Shown one piece after another: positions 5,161 to 12,552 of a DNA stretch of 12,557 nucleotides; positions within the stretch are counted from its first letter, which is position 1, and each line of letters starts with the position of its first letter. Both the position numbers and the translations under genes were made by a program. Source of the stretch: Treponema sp. (GTDB lineage: Bacteria; Spirochaetota; Spirochaetia; Treponematales; Breznakiellaceae); assembly GCA_031263435.1 (NCBI GenBank), contig JAISFT010000134.1:1-12557 (forward strand), given 5' to 3'. The notes below the pieces were generated by a model that saw only the letters and a program-made list of their open reading frames with translations, ran no database searches and was not told where the DNA came from.

Positions 5161-5931
5161 ATGTCAATGCTAAAAGCCGCAGGCGTCGATAAGACATTCA
5201 AGACCCGCGCCGGTCCGCTCCACGTCCTCAAAGGCATCGACCTTGAAGTGAGTCAGGGCGAGGTGATCTGTATCATCGGGCCCTCCGGTTCGGGAAAGTC
5301 CACGTTTCTCCGCCTCATTAACAACCTTGAAAAGCTGGACAACGGCAAAATCTGGATCGAAGACGCCCTGCTCTTTGACTGCGAAGAGGGCGTAAACACG
5401 GTTAAAATGACAACCCACGAGCGGATGCGGGCGCTGCTTGAGGTGGGCATGGTGTTTCAGCGCTTTAATCTGTTCCCCCATAAAACCGCGCTTGAAAACG
5501 TAATGCTTTCGCCGATGCATGTAAAAAAACAAAGCGGGAAAGAGGCGCGGGAAAAAGCCGAAGCCCTGCTCAGCCGCGTCGGTCTCGGCGATAAATTCGA
5601 CACCTTCCCCGCGATGCTCTCCGGCGGACAGCAGCAGCGGGTTGCCATTGCCCGCGCACTGGCGATGGAGCCGAAAATCATGCTTTTTGACGAACCGACA
5701 TCGGCGCTCGACCCCGAACTTGTCGGTGAAGTGCTTGCCGTTATGAAAAACCTCGTGGAAAGCGGCATGACCATGCTCGTGGTAACGCATGAAATGGGAT
5801 TTGCCCGCGAAGCCGCCGACCGCGTACTCTTCATGGATGACGGCGTGATACGGGAAGAGGGCAAACCCGAAACAATCTTTACCAGCCCGCAGAACGAACG
5901 CACCCAGCAGTTTCTGCAAAGTGTGCTGTAG
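5161..5931 (+). CDS. Polar amino-acid ABC transporter, ATP-binding protein
   Basis: A 256-residue cytoplasmic ATPase that powers the importer encoded just upstream. All nucleotide-binding motifs are intact: Walker [10 protein letters not shown] (40-48), Q-loop Gln100 in [10 protein letters not shown], signature [16 protein letters not shown] (153-168), Walker [15 protein letters not shown] (173-186), and switch His210 in VVTHEMGFA. The [17 protein letters not shown] segment is typical of the GlnQ/HisP amino-acid group. A short insertion after Leu70 ([19 protein letters not shown]) is longer than in many GlnQ proteins and resembles HisP/OccP-like forms. GAGGA at 5148-5152 precedes the ATG by 8 nt. 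The gene lies 43 nt after the permease, with a hairpin between. Confidence 0.95.
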   Translation: MSMLKAAGVDKTFKTRAGPLHVLKGIDLEVSQGEVICIIGPSGSGKSTFLRLINNLEKLDNGKIWIEDALLFDCEEGVNTVKMTTHERMRALLEVGMVFQRFNLFPHKTALENVMLSPMHVKKQSGKEAREKAEALLSRVGLGDKFDTFPAMLSGGQQQRVAIARALAMEPKIMLFDEPTSALDPELVGEVLAVMKNLVESGMTMLVVTHEMGFAREAADRVLFMDDGVIREEGKPETIFTSPQNERTQQFLQSVL

Positions 5932-5945
5932 CGCTGTCAAAGGGC

Positions 5946-6866
5946 ATGGCCATAAACACGTCAATGAACACAAAAAAAACCGGCCTCCTTGCCGGGGCGG
6001 GCCTCCTCTTTGCGACAATCCTCTGGGGCGGCGGCTTTGTCGCGGTAAAAGATTCGCTCGACATAATCCCGCCGATATACATGATCGCCATCCGCTTTGC
6101 CCTCGCCGGCATTTTTCTCAGCGCCGTCTTCTTCCGCAAACTCAGACAGATGACCCGCACGACCCTGCGTACCGGCATCATCCTGTCGTTTTTTCTCTTT
6201 CTCGCATACACCTTTCAGACCGTGGGCTGCGTGTATACCACCGCGGGAAAAAACGCCTTCCTCACGACTATTTATGTGATCCTCGTGCCCCTCATCGCCT
6301 GGGTGTTTTCAAAACGGAACCCCGGCGCCCATGTGTTTATCGCCGCCGCGATCGCCGTGGCAGGCATCGGGCTCCTGTCCCTCAACGACGACCTCACGAT
6401 AAACAAAGGCGACGTCCTCACCCTGGTCTGCGGATTCTGGTATGCGGTACACATCGTGTTCATCGCCCGCTTCACCCAAAAACAAAACGAAGACCCGATA
6501 ACCCTCACCGTCCTGCAGATGATCTTTTGCTCGGTTTTCGCGTGGATCTTTGCGCCCTTCTACGACGGCGCCTTCCCCGTGCAGGCCGTCACAACGCTGC
6601 GGCCCGTCCTTTCCCTCCTCTACATGGCCGTTTTCCCCAGCGGTATCGCCTTCCTGCTGCAAAACGTCGGTCAAAAATACCTGTCCCCCAGCACCGCCGC
6701 GCTCCTCCTTTCCACAGAATCCGTCTTCGGAGCGGTCTTTTCCGCGGTTTTACTCGGCGAATCCATGAACATCCGCATGATTTTTGGATGCGGCCTCCTG
6801 CTTTTTGCCGTCATACTCTCGGAAACAAAATTCTCGTTTTTAACAAAAAAAATCAGCCGAATGTAA
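5946..6866 (+). CDS. DMT-superfamily transporter (two EamA domains)
   Basis: A 306-residue inner-membrane protein with about ten predicted transmembrane helices in two EamA halves (about 12-150 and 160-300), the normal size and layout of drug/metabolite exporters of the RhaT/YdcZ/EamA group. Recognisable family features are LFATILWGGGFVAVKD (first helix), PPIYMIAIRFALAG (second) and, in the second half, SLLYMAVFPSGIAFLLQNVGQK followed by LSPSTAALLLSTESVFGAV and LLGESMNIRMIFGCGLLL (two adjacent pieces of the last helices). The substrate is unknown; family members export amino acids, nucleotides or other metabolites. The ATG at 5946 lies 14 nt after the ATPase stop with only AAGGG as a weak, closely spaced ribosome site; ATG 5964 is an alternative. 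The short gap suggests it belongs to the amino-acid importer operon. Confidence 0.88.
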   Translation: MAINTSMNTKKTGLLAGAGLLFATILWGGGFVAVKDSLDIIPPIYMIAIRFALAGIFLSAVFFRKLRQMTRTTLRTGIILSFFLFLAYTFQTVGCVYTTAGKNAFLTTIYVILVPLIAWVFSKRNPGAHVFIAAAIAVAGIGLLSLNDDLTINKGDVLTLVCGFWYAVHIVFIARFTQKQNEDPITLTVLQMIFCSVFAWIFAPFYDGAFPVQAVTTLRPVLSLLYMAVFPSGIAFLLQNVGQKYLSPSTAALLLSTESVFGAVFSAVLLGESMNIRMIFGCGLLLFAVILSETKFSFLTKKISRM

Positions 6867-6936
6867 AAAATAAACAAGAAAAGTAAAAACATTGTCATTG
6901 CGCCGCCGTTTATACCGGGAAATCATAGTAGTAATG

Positions 6937-6962
6937 CCCGTTTCAACAGGTATTGAACCGGG
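6937..6962. promoter_or_regulatory. 26-bp imperfect palindrome upstream of the sugar-uptake operon
   Basis: The arms CCCGTTTCAA (6937-6946) and TTGAACCGGG (6953-6962) are reverse complements at 9 of 10 positions, around a 6-bp centre CAGGTA. The dyad ends 29 nt before the start codon of the binding protein, in the 125-nt gap after the DMT gene. It could be a repressor operator or a leader hairpin. No clear -35/-10 pair with 16-18 nt spacing could be picked out nearby, although TTGTCA (6892-6897) and TTTATA (6909-6914) are present with too short a spacing. Confidence 0.45.
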
Positions 6963-6991
6963 ATCAATGCAATATTTTCAGGAGGATTTTC

Positions 6992-8662
6992 ATGAAAAAA
7001 AGAATTCACGGTCTAAGCTCCGCCTTTGCGGCGCTGTTGTTCCTGGCGCTGCTCTTCGGCACGGTCTACGATGCGGCCGCGGGCGGGCGCAGGGCGGGGG
7101 ACTCTTCCGCGCAGGCGGTCTCACAATCCGCTCCCGGTCCTTTCGGCAGGTACGATCCGCCCGTTGAGATAACCGCGGTCAAGAATCTGGGCGCGGGCAA
7201 CCTGCTCTTCCCCCCGGGGGACAGTATTGATAACAACGTGTGGACCCGGTATTACGAGGAAGTTCTGGGGATCAAAGTAAAGTACACCTGGACAACCAAC
7301 GAACAGCAGTACGCCCAAAAAGTCAACATCTCGATCACCTCCAACGATATTCCCGATATCATGGGGGTCAACAATGTCCAGCTTAAGATGATGCACGAGA
7401 ACGGGCAGTTGATGGACATGACCGATATTCTGCCCCGGTACCTTGCCCCCTTTACCCGGGAGGTCATCTACCAGGATAACGGAGATGCAATCAAGTCCGC
7501 CACCTTTGACGGCAGGCTGTACGCCATACCCCTGACCGGTTTTGGTCTGGGCAATGCGATGGTTCTGTGGGTAAGGACGGACTGGCTTACCAGGCTGGGG
7601 CTTTCCATCCCCACAACACCGGAAGAATTCCTCGCGGTGGCCGAGGCCTTTGCCACGCGGGACCCCGACGGCAACGGCAGGCGGGATACCTACGGCCTTG
7701 CGGTGTACAAGGACCTTTTTGACGGCGGCTTCGCCTGCCTTGAAGGTTTCTTCAACATGTACGGCGCGTATCCCCATATCTGGATTCCCACCGGGAACAC
7801 GCTGGGATACGGCAGCGTCCAGCCGGCGGCCAGGACCGCGCTGGGTGTTCTGCAGGATATGTACCGCCGGGGCCTTATCGATCCTGAATTCGGCGTTAAA
7901 GAGGCCCCCAAGGTGGCCGAGGACGTGATGGCGGACAGAGTCGGCCTGATGTTCGGCCAGTTCTGGAATGCCGCGTGGATCAATGCCGGCAAGGTGGCGA
8001 ATCCCACAATGGAATGGGTGCCGGTTTCCATACCCTTCGGCACCAACGGCAAGGCCCAGATCCCCTTTGGTACTACCGCCTATGCGGTAATATCGGCCAA
8101 GTCCCGGTACCCCGAAGCGGCGATCAAGATGCTCAACCTTCAGCTTGAAAAATCCTACGGCGCCACCGCGGAATCCACCCGCTTCAACATCACCCCCGAA
8201 GGCTTCGGCCCCTATGCCTATACTCCCCTTGCCGTTGAACCGGGGATGAAGAACTTCGACGCCGCCGTGGCGGTTACCGACGCGATCAACCGGCGGGACC
8301 CCTCCGGGCTTAACGAGGAACAGCTTAACTACTACGAAATGAGCCTCAGGAGCCTTGCGGGGAATCACGACGACAACAACTGGCATCAGCTTAAAATGTT
8401 TGGCCCCGGCGGCTCCCTTACGGTGATGCGGGCCTATTGGGACAGCGGGAAGGTGCAGGCGGACCAGTTCTTTGGGGTGCCCACGCCGGCCATGACGGAA
8501 AAACTTTCGACCCTGAACAAACAGGTGCTGACGGATTACACCAACATCATCCTGGGGGCCCCGCTGGACGCCAGTTGGGATAGTTTTGTCCGGAATTTTG
8601 GGACCCTGGGGGGGACCCAGATGACCGCGGAAGTGAACGAATGGTATAGGACACAGCGGTAA
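6992..8662 (+). CDS. Carbohydrate ABC transporter, substrate-binding protein (LplA-like)
   Basis: A 556-residue extracellular binding protein of the family-1 group, of the larger LplA/YtcQ class that pairs with LplB- and LplC-type permeases. It starts with a signal peptide (Lys-Lys-Arg, then a hydrophobic core at about 8-24) running into Ala-Ala-Ala-Gly-Gly-Arg-Arg-Ala at 28-35, again without a lipobox cysteine. Family traits include ITSNDIPDIMGV, the segment SATFDGRLYAIPLTG, and an Asp-Pro-Asp-Gly-Asn-Gly loop near residue 224 that looks like the calcium-binding turn seen in these proteins. The start is ATG 6992, with AGGAGG at 6980-6985; an in-frame TTG at 6953 has no ribosome site. The ligand is unknown, but the downstream GH4 enzyme points to an alpha-linked sugar, perhaps an alpha-galactoside. 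Confidence 0.9.
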   Translation: MKKRIHGLSSAFAALLFLALLFGTVYDAAAGGRRAGDSSAQAVSQSAPGPFGRYDPPVEITAVKNLGAGNLLFPPGDSIDNNVWTRYYEEVLGIKVKYTWTTNEQQYAQKVNISITSNDIPDIMGVNNVQLKMMHENGQLMDMTDILPRYLAPFTREVIYQDNGDAIKSATFDGRLYAIPLTGFGLGNAMVLWVRTDWLTRLGLSIPTTPEEFLAVAEAFATRDPDGNGRRDTYGLAVYKDLFDGGFACLEGFFNMYGAYPHIWIPTGNTLGYGSVQPAARTALGVLQDMYRRGLIDPEFGVKEAPKVAEDVMADRVGLMFGQFWNAAWINAGKVANPTMEWVPVSIPFGTNGKAQIPFGTTAYAVISAKSRYPEAAIKMLNLQLEKSYGATAESTRFNITPEGFGPYAYTPLAVEPGMKNFDAAVAVTDAINRRDPSGLNEEQLNYYEMSLRSLAGNHDDNNWHQLKMFGPGGSLTVMRAYWDSGKVQADQFFGVPTPAMTEKLSTLNKQVLTDYTNIILGAPLDASWDSFVRNFGTLGGTQMTAEVNEWYRTQR

Positions 8663-8668
8663 TATTTT

Positions 8669-8693
8669 CGGGGAGGGGCCTGTCCTCTCCCCG
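8669..8693 (+). promoter_or_regulatory. Hairpin between the binding-protein and permease genes
   Basis: CGGGGAGGGG (8669-8678) pairs with CCTCTCCCCG (8684-8693), ten pairs including one G-U, closing a CCTGT loop. It starts 6 nt after the binding-protein stop and is not followed by a T-tract. Hairpins at this place in sugar-ABC operons commonly stabilise the upstream message or reduce read-through, so that binding protein is made in excess over permease. That role is inferred here. Confidence 0.6.
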
Positions 8694-8710
8694 CTATACC
8701 GGAGTTTGGA

Positions 8711-9607
8711 ATGAAAAGAAAATATTTTACCACACTTCCCCTGTTTGTAATGCTGCTGCCGGCTATGGCGCTGCTTTTTATCTACAACTATATTCCCATT
8801 GTGGGCAATCTTATGGCCTTTCAGCGCTTTAATCCCGTCCGCGGCCTTTTCGGGTCCCCGTGGACAGGTTTGGCGAATTTCCGCTATGTCTTTTCCATGC
8901 CCGATTTCCCCCAGGTTTTGTGGAATACTTTTTATATCGCCCTTCTCAAGTTAATCACGGGGATTATTATTCCGGTCTTTTTCGCCCTGCTGCTTAACGA
9001 GATAGGATCGGTTTTTTATAAACGGCTTATTCAAACCATCATTTATTTTCCCCATTTTTTAAGCTGGGTTATCCTGGCGGGTATTTTAATTGATGTTCTG
9101 TCCCCTTCGCAGGGGGTTATCGGCCGGTTTTTTACGTTCCTCGGCTTAAAGCCGATCTTTTTTCTGGGGGACCCCAAGGTTTTCCCCTATACCCTGGTAT
9201 TCAGCGAAAGCTGGAAGGAATTTGGTTTTGGTACGATTGTGTACCTGGCGGCCCTTACCGGCATCGATCCGAACCTCTACGAGGCGTCCATGATAGACGG
9301 GGCCAGCCGCTGGCAGCAGACCCTCTACGTTACCATTCCCGGCATTCTGCCCATCATCATGCTGATGACCATCCTGAGCATGGGGAACATCCTTAACGCC
9401 GGCTTTGATCAGGTATTCAATCTCTACAGCCCGCAGGTTTACAGGACCGGGGATATTCTGGATACGGTTGTTTATCGTATGGGCCTGGTGGATGCCCAGT
9501 ACGGTGTTGCCACCGCAGTCGGTCTTTTTAAGTCCCTCATCTCGTTTATCATGCTTACGGCATCCTACGCGCTGGCCTATCGCTTTACCGATTACCGGGT
9601 TTTTTGA
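8711..9607 (+). CDS. Carbohydrate ABC transporter permease, LplB type
   Basis: A 298-residue inner-membrane permease with six predicted helices, the first at about 8-28 (LFVMLLPAMALLFIYNYIP). The EAA coupling loop reads YEASMIDGASRWQQTLYVTI, followed by the Pro-Gly that closes it, where it should contact a cytoplasmic ATPase. FVMLLPAMALLFIYNYIPI followed by a Met-Ala-Phe-Gln-Arg-Phe motif is characteristic of LplB/YteP proteins, partners of LplC/YtcP permeases. The start ATG at 8711 has CCGGAG at 8699-8704. It lies 48 nt after the binding-protein gene with a hairpin in the gap, and 12 nt before the second permease gene. Base composition is more AT-rich than the neighbours, as expected for a Phe/Ile/Leu-rich membrane protein. 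Confidence 0.92.
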   Translation: MKRKYFTTLPLFVMLLPAMALLFIYNYIPIVGNLMAFQRFNPVRGLFGSPWTGLANFRYVFSMPDFPQVLWNTFYIALLKLITGIIIPVFFALLLNEIGSVFYKRLIQTIIYFPHFLSWVILAGILIDVLSPSQGVIGRFFTFLGLKPIFFLGDPKVFPYTLVFSESWKEFGFGTIVYLAALTGIDPNLYEASMIDGASRWQQTLYVTIPGILPIIMLMTILSMGNILNAGFDQVFNLYSPQVYRTGDILDTVVYRMGLVDAQYGVATAVGLFKSLISFIMLTASYALAYRFTDYRVF

Positions 9608-9619
9608 GGGAGGAATCGG

Positions 9620-10507
9620 ATGAAGAAACAATCTGCCGGCAGGCGGATATTTATTATTGTGAACTATACGTTCCTCTCGCTGGTGGCTTTTTTATGCCTC
9701 CTGCCCATGTTGAACCAGCTTGCCATTTCCCTGAGTACCGATGCGGCAGTTTCCACGGGAACGGTCGGCCTGCTGCCCAAACAACTGACCCTGCGATCCT
9801 ACCTGTTCATGGCGCGGAAACCGGAATTCTTTTCGTCCCTGATTATCTCCCTGGAACGGATTGCCCTGGCGGTGCCTGTCAGCCTTGCGGTTTCGATACT
9901 GGCGGCCTATCCGCTGTCCAAACAAAACAACCAGTTCAGGGCGCGGAAATATCTGATCTGGTATTTTATTGTGCCCATGCTCTTTTGGGGCGGCCTTATC
10001 CCCAGCTACATGGCGGTACGGAACACCGGGCTTATCAACACGATCTGGGCGCTGGTCATCCCCGGCGCGGTCAATGTGTTCAACATACTGCTCCTTATGA
10101 ATTTCTTCCGGAATATACCCCGGGAACTTGAGGAAGCCGCCCTGATAGACGGGGCGGGGAACATGAGGGTTCTGGTATCGGTGATCCTCCCGGTTTCCGC
10201 GCCGGTGATTGCCACAGTAACGCTTTTTTTTATCGTCAATCACTGGAATTCATGGTTTGACGGACTTATTTATATGAATTCTCCCGCCAGGTATCCGCTG
10301 CAAACCTATCTGCAAACCCGGGTAATAGCCCATAACATGACGGCGATGGATTCATTGCGGGAGGTCCGGGAAATGTCCGCGGGGGTATCCGACAGGACGG
10401 GAAAGGCGGCCCAGTTGTTTTTGTCCGCCCTGCCGATTCTGGTGGTTTACCCGTTTCTTCAAAAGTACTTTACCACCGGCATTGTCATGGGCAGTGTCAA
10501 AGGTTAA
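9620..10507 (+). CDS. Carbohydrate ABC transporter permease, LplC/YtcP type
   Basis: A 295-residue inner-membrane permease forming the second half of the sugar channel. It has six predicted helices, a conserved N-terminus (FLSLVAFLCLLPMLNQLAIS), and the EAA coupling loop EEAALIDGAGNMRVLVSVIL followed by Pro. The C-terminus KYFTTGIVMGSVKG is a strong LplC/YtcP marker; this ending occurs throughout the group. NHWNSWFDGLIYMN is also typical. The start at 9620 has a GGGAGG Shine-Dalgarno (9608-9613) directly after the stop of the first permease, so the two are translationally linked. The GH4 gene starts 30 nt downstream. No ATPase gene accompanies the pair. Confidence 0.94.
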   Translation: MKKQSAGRRIFIIVNYTFLSLVAFLCLLPMLNQLAISLSTDAAVSTGTVGLLPKQLTLRSYLFMARKPEFFSSLIISLERIALAVPVSLAVSILAAYPLSKQNNQFRARKYLIWYFIVPMLFWGGLIPSYMAVRNTGLINTIWALVIPGAVNVFNILLLMNFFRNIPRELEEAALIDGAGNMRVLVSVILPVSAPVIATVTLFFIVNHWNSWFDGLIYMNSPARYPLQTYLQTRVIAHNMTAMDSLREVREMSAGVSDRTGKAAQLFLSALPILVVYPFLQKYFTTGIVMGSVKG

Positions 10508-10537
10508 GTTTTTACATTCAATTCAGGAGAGGTACAG

Positions 10538-11839
10538 ATGAGCAAGATTGTTTTTATCGGCGCAGGATCAATGGTGTTTACCCGGAATTTGGTCCGGGAC
10601 ATCCTGTCATTTCCGGCATTTTCCGATGACCTTACCATTGCACTGGTTGATATTGACCGGCAAAACCTTGATTACAGCAAAGCTGTTGTGGAACGGATCA
10701 TCGGGGAAGGTCATTACGGGGCAAAACTTATCACCTCCACCAGGCGGGAAGAAGTTCTGGAAGGGGCAGACGGGGTGCTTATTACCATCGCTGTCGGCGG
10801 GGAAGAGGCTACCCTGGTAGACGTGGGGATTCCGGAAAAATACGGCGTTACGGTTTGTGTCGGCGATACCCGGGGCCCCCAGGGCATATTCCGGTATCTC
10901 AGGACGATCCCCGCGATCATGGAAATTATCCGGGATATTGAAAAGTACTGCCCCCGGGCCATTGTCCTTAACTATACCAACCCCATGGCCATGATTTGCC
11001 GGACCATACAGCAGCTCAGCCCCGTTGTTACCACCGGTCTTTGCCATAGTGTGCAGCATACCGCGGAGATGCTGGGAACCTGGATTGGGGCTCCCCGGGA
11101 AGAAGTAAGCTACCTCTGCGCGGGTATTAACCACCAGGCCCACTACCTTAAGTTTCTGTGGAAGGGCAGGGACGCCTATCCGCTGATTCGGGAAAAGATC
11201 CTCGGCGACAAGACCGTCTACGATTCTGAAAAAGTACGGAACGAACTTTTTCTCCATTTGGGTTACTATGTAACAGAATCGACCGTACACAACAGCGAAT
11301 ACAACCCCTGGTTCCGCAAACGGCCGGAGCTTATCAGGCAGTATCTGCCGGAAGATTCTACCCGTACCGCGGAGAAGATCCGCGGCTGGATGGCGGCGTC
11401 CGCGGGGAAACGCAGGAGAGAAATCGAACAGTGGCTTGCCGGGCCGATAGATCTGAAACGGGGCCATGAATACGCCGCCTCCATCTTCAACGCGATCTTC
11501 GGCGACGGGGCTATTTTCGAATTTAACGGCAATGTCCGTAATTTCGGCCTTATCGACAATCTGCCTCCGGGCTCCTGTGTCGAATCCCCCGTGGAAGCTT
11601 CCCGGGCGGGCCTCCGCTCCATCCATGTGGGCCCCCTGCCGCCCCAGTTGGCCATCCTGAACACCGTCAATGCCCAGGTTGAGGATCTTGCGGTGGAAGG
11701 CTATATCAACCTGGACAGGAAAAAGATCTACCACGCCAATTACCACGATCCCCTGACTTCGGCGCTGCTTTCCCTGGAGGAGATCCGTAAAATGACCGAT
11801 GAGATGTTTGCCGCCGGCAAAGACTGGCTGCCCTTGTAG
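10538..11839 (+). CDS. Glycoside hydrolase family 4, alpha-galactosidase-like
   Basis: A 433-residue cytoplasmic enzyme, normal length for family GH4, whose members cleave glycosides by an NAD- and Mn-dependent oxidation-elimination mechanism. The N-terminal dinucleotide fold shows IVFIGAGSMVFTR (4-16) and an acidic strand end LVDID (36-40). Active-site features are Gly-Asp-Thr-Arg-Gly-Pro (109-114), NYTNPM (145-150), and GLCHSVQ (167-173); Cys169 and His199 (in GINHQAHY) are the expected metal ligands. In GH4 the CHSV version of the metal motif marks alpha-galactosidases (MelA type), while alpha-glucosidases and phospho-glycosidases carry other versions, so alpha-galactoside cleavage is the best guess; an alpha-galacturonidase (LplD) role is less likely but fits the transporter type. 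AGGAGAGG at 10525-10532 precedes the ATG. It is the last gene of the sugar-uptake operon. Confidence 0.92.
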   Translation: MSKIVFIGAGSMVFTRNLVRDILSFPAFSDDLTIALVDIDRQNLDYSKAVVERIIGEGHYGAKLITSTRREEVLEGADGVLITIAVGGEEATLVDVGIPEKYGVTVCVGDTRGPQGIFRYLRTIPAIMEIIRDIEKYCPRAIVLNYTNPMAMICRTIQQLSPVVTTGLCHSVQHTAEMLGTWIGAPREEVSYLCAGINHQAHYLKFLWKGRDAYPLIREKILGDKTVYDSEKVRNELFLHLGYYVTESTVHNSEYNPWFRKRPELIRQYLPEDSTRTAEKIRGWMAASAGKRRREIEQWLAGPIDLKRGHEYAASIFNAIFGDGAIFEFNGNVRNFGLIDNLPPGSCVESPVEASRAGLRSIHVGPLPPQLAILNTVNAQVEDLAVEGYINLDRKKIYHANYHDPLTSALLSLEEIRKMTDEMFAAGKDWLPL

Positions 11840-11978
11840 GGCGTCCCGGTTTTGTATTTTTTTTCCGGAAAATGCAGAACTCTCTGTTAAAAATCCGGAT
11901 TATTGCGTAACAGACTTGTTTTTACCCCTGTGGTGGGCGTTGACTTATAGGTGTAGATATTCATCCACAGGAGGATTT

Positions 11979-12458
11979 ATGACGAAGAAATTTATCGCCG
12001 CGGCGGCACTGGTTTTGATTCTGGTTCCCCTTTCCGCGGGGGCCCAGACCGCGGCGAACATGGGATTCCAGGCCCTGTCTTTTGACGTTGGCTATGCGCC
12101 GGGCTGGGATTTGAACAACAATGATCTGGTAACTCCCGCGCTCTTTGGATTTAACGTCTGGGTGGCCGACGGTTTTTCCGCCGGTTTTCAGCAGATGGTT
12201 ACCGGAGGCGCTATTCACAGCAGTTTCCTGATGCTGAAGGGCAACCTGCTTCCCGGTATCCGGGCGACGCTGGGTTTTGGCAGTATAAACGGTATTGCCG
12301 GAGGAGCCAGTAGTTTCGGTTTCGAAGTCATCCCCTTTAGCCGGTCGGGGGGTATGGCTACATCGGAATTTAAAATAGCCGTCAAGTACGACAGCCCCTT
12401 TGCCGACATAACCAACGGCAGAGTTTACTTTGCCCTGGCCTTCGGCGTAGGATTCTAG
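11979..12458 (+). CDS. Small secreted, probable outer-membrane protein (159 aa)
   Basis: The family is not recognised. A clear signal peptide (Lys-Lys, then the hydrophobic FIAAAALVLILVPL, then Ser-Ala-Gly-Ala before Gln-Thr at about 22-24) targets it for export. The mature part is rich in Gly and aromatic residues with alternating hydrophobic stretches (FQALSFDVGYAPG, ALFGFNVWVADGFSAGFQQM, IRATLGFGSINGIAGGASSF), and it ends in Phe-Gly-Val-Gly-Phe. A terminal phenylalanine after beta-like strands is typical of outer-membrane barrel proteins, though 137 mature residues would make a small barrel. The start is ATG 11979, with CAGGAGG at 11967-11973; upstream in-frame starts would place the signal peptide internally. 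It lies 139 nt after the GH4 gene, so it may be separately transcribed. Confidence 0.75.
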   Translation: MTKKFIAAAALVLILVPLSAGAQTAANMGFQALSFDVGYAPGWDLNNNDLVTPALFGFNVWVADGFSAGFQQMVTGGAIHSSFLMLKGNLLPGIRATLGFGSINGIAGGASSFGFEVIPFSRSGGMATSEFKIAVKYDSPFADITNGRVYFALAFGVGF

Positions 12459-12490
12459 CGCCGGGTTGTACGGACGCTGCTATGCAGCTA

Positions 12491-12552
12491 TCAAGGTCCC
12501 GGCCGTCCCGTGTTTGCCGCGCAAGCGCTTATCCGGGCGGCCGGAATCTTGA
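12491..12552 (+). terminator. Strong imperfect hairpin after the last gene
   Basis: TCAAGGTCCCGGCCGTCCCG (12491-12510) pairs with 12533-12552 over 20 positions: 16 Watson-Crick pairs, two G-U pairs and two mismatches, with a 22-nt loop. It begins 32 nt after the stop at 12458 and is followed by TTATT at the window edge. It is probably the 3' end of this transcription unit, although the loop is large and the T-tract weak. Confidence 0.45.

Noticed and set aside
5921..6886. Plus-strand open frame of 321 codons overlapping the DMT gene in another frame
   Set aside because: Its translation is Arg/His/Pro-rich without a fold. The frame starting at 5946 gives a clear ten-helix membrane protein.
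10607..11746. Minus-strand open frame of 379 codons opposite the GH4 gene
   Set aside because: It is a shadow of a strongly supported GH4 gene; the translation is low in recognisable motifs. The same holds for the long minus-strand frames at 1994-2896, 5170-6018 and 7121-8386.
11861..11872. 12-bp palindrome TTTTCCGGAAAA after the GH4 gene
   Set aside because: It is an exact palindrome without a loop and overlaps a T-rich run; it is not a usable terminator stem and can arise by chance, so it is not listed as a feature.
11940..11961. TTGACT followed by TAGATA as a promoter for the outer-membrane-like protein
   Set aside because: The TTGACT match is good, but the only -10-like hexamers lie about 8-10 nt downstream, too close for a sigma-70 promoter.
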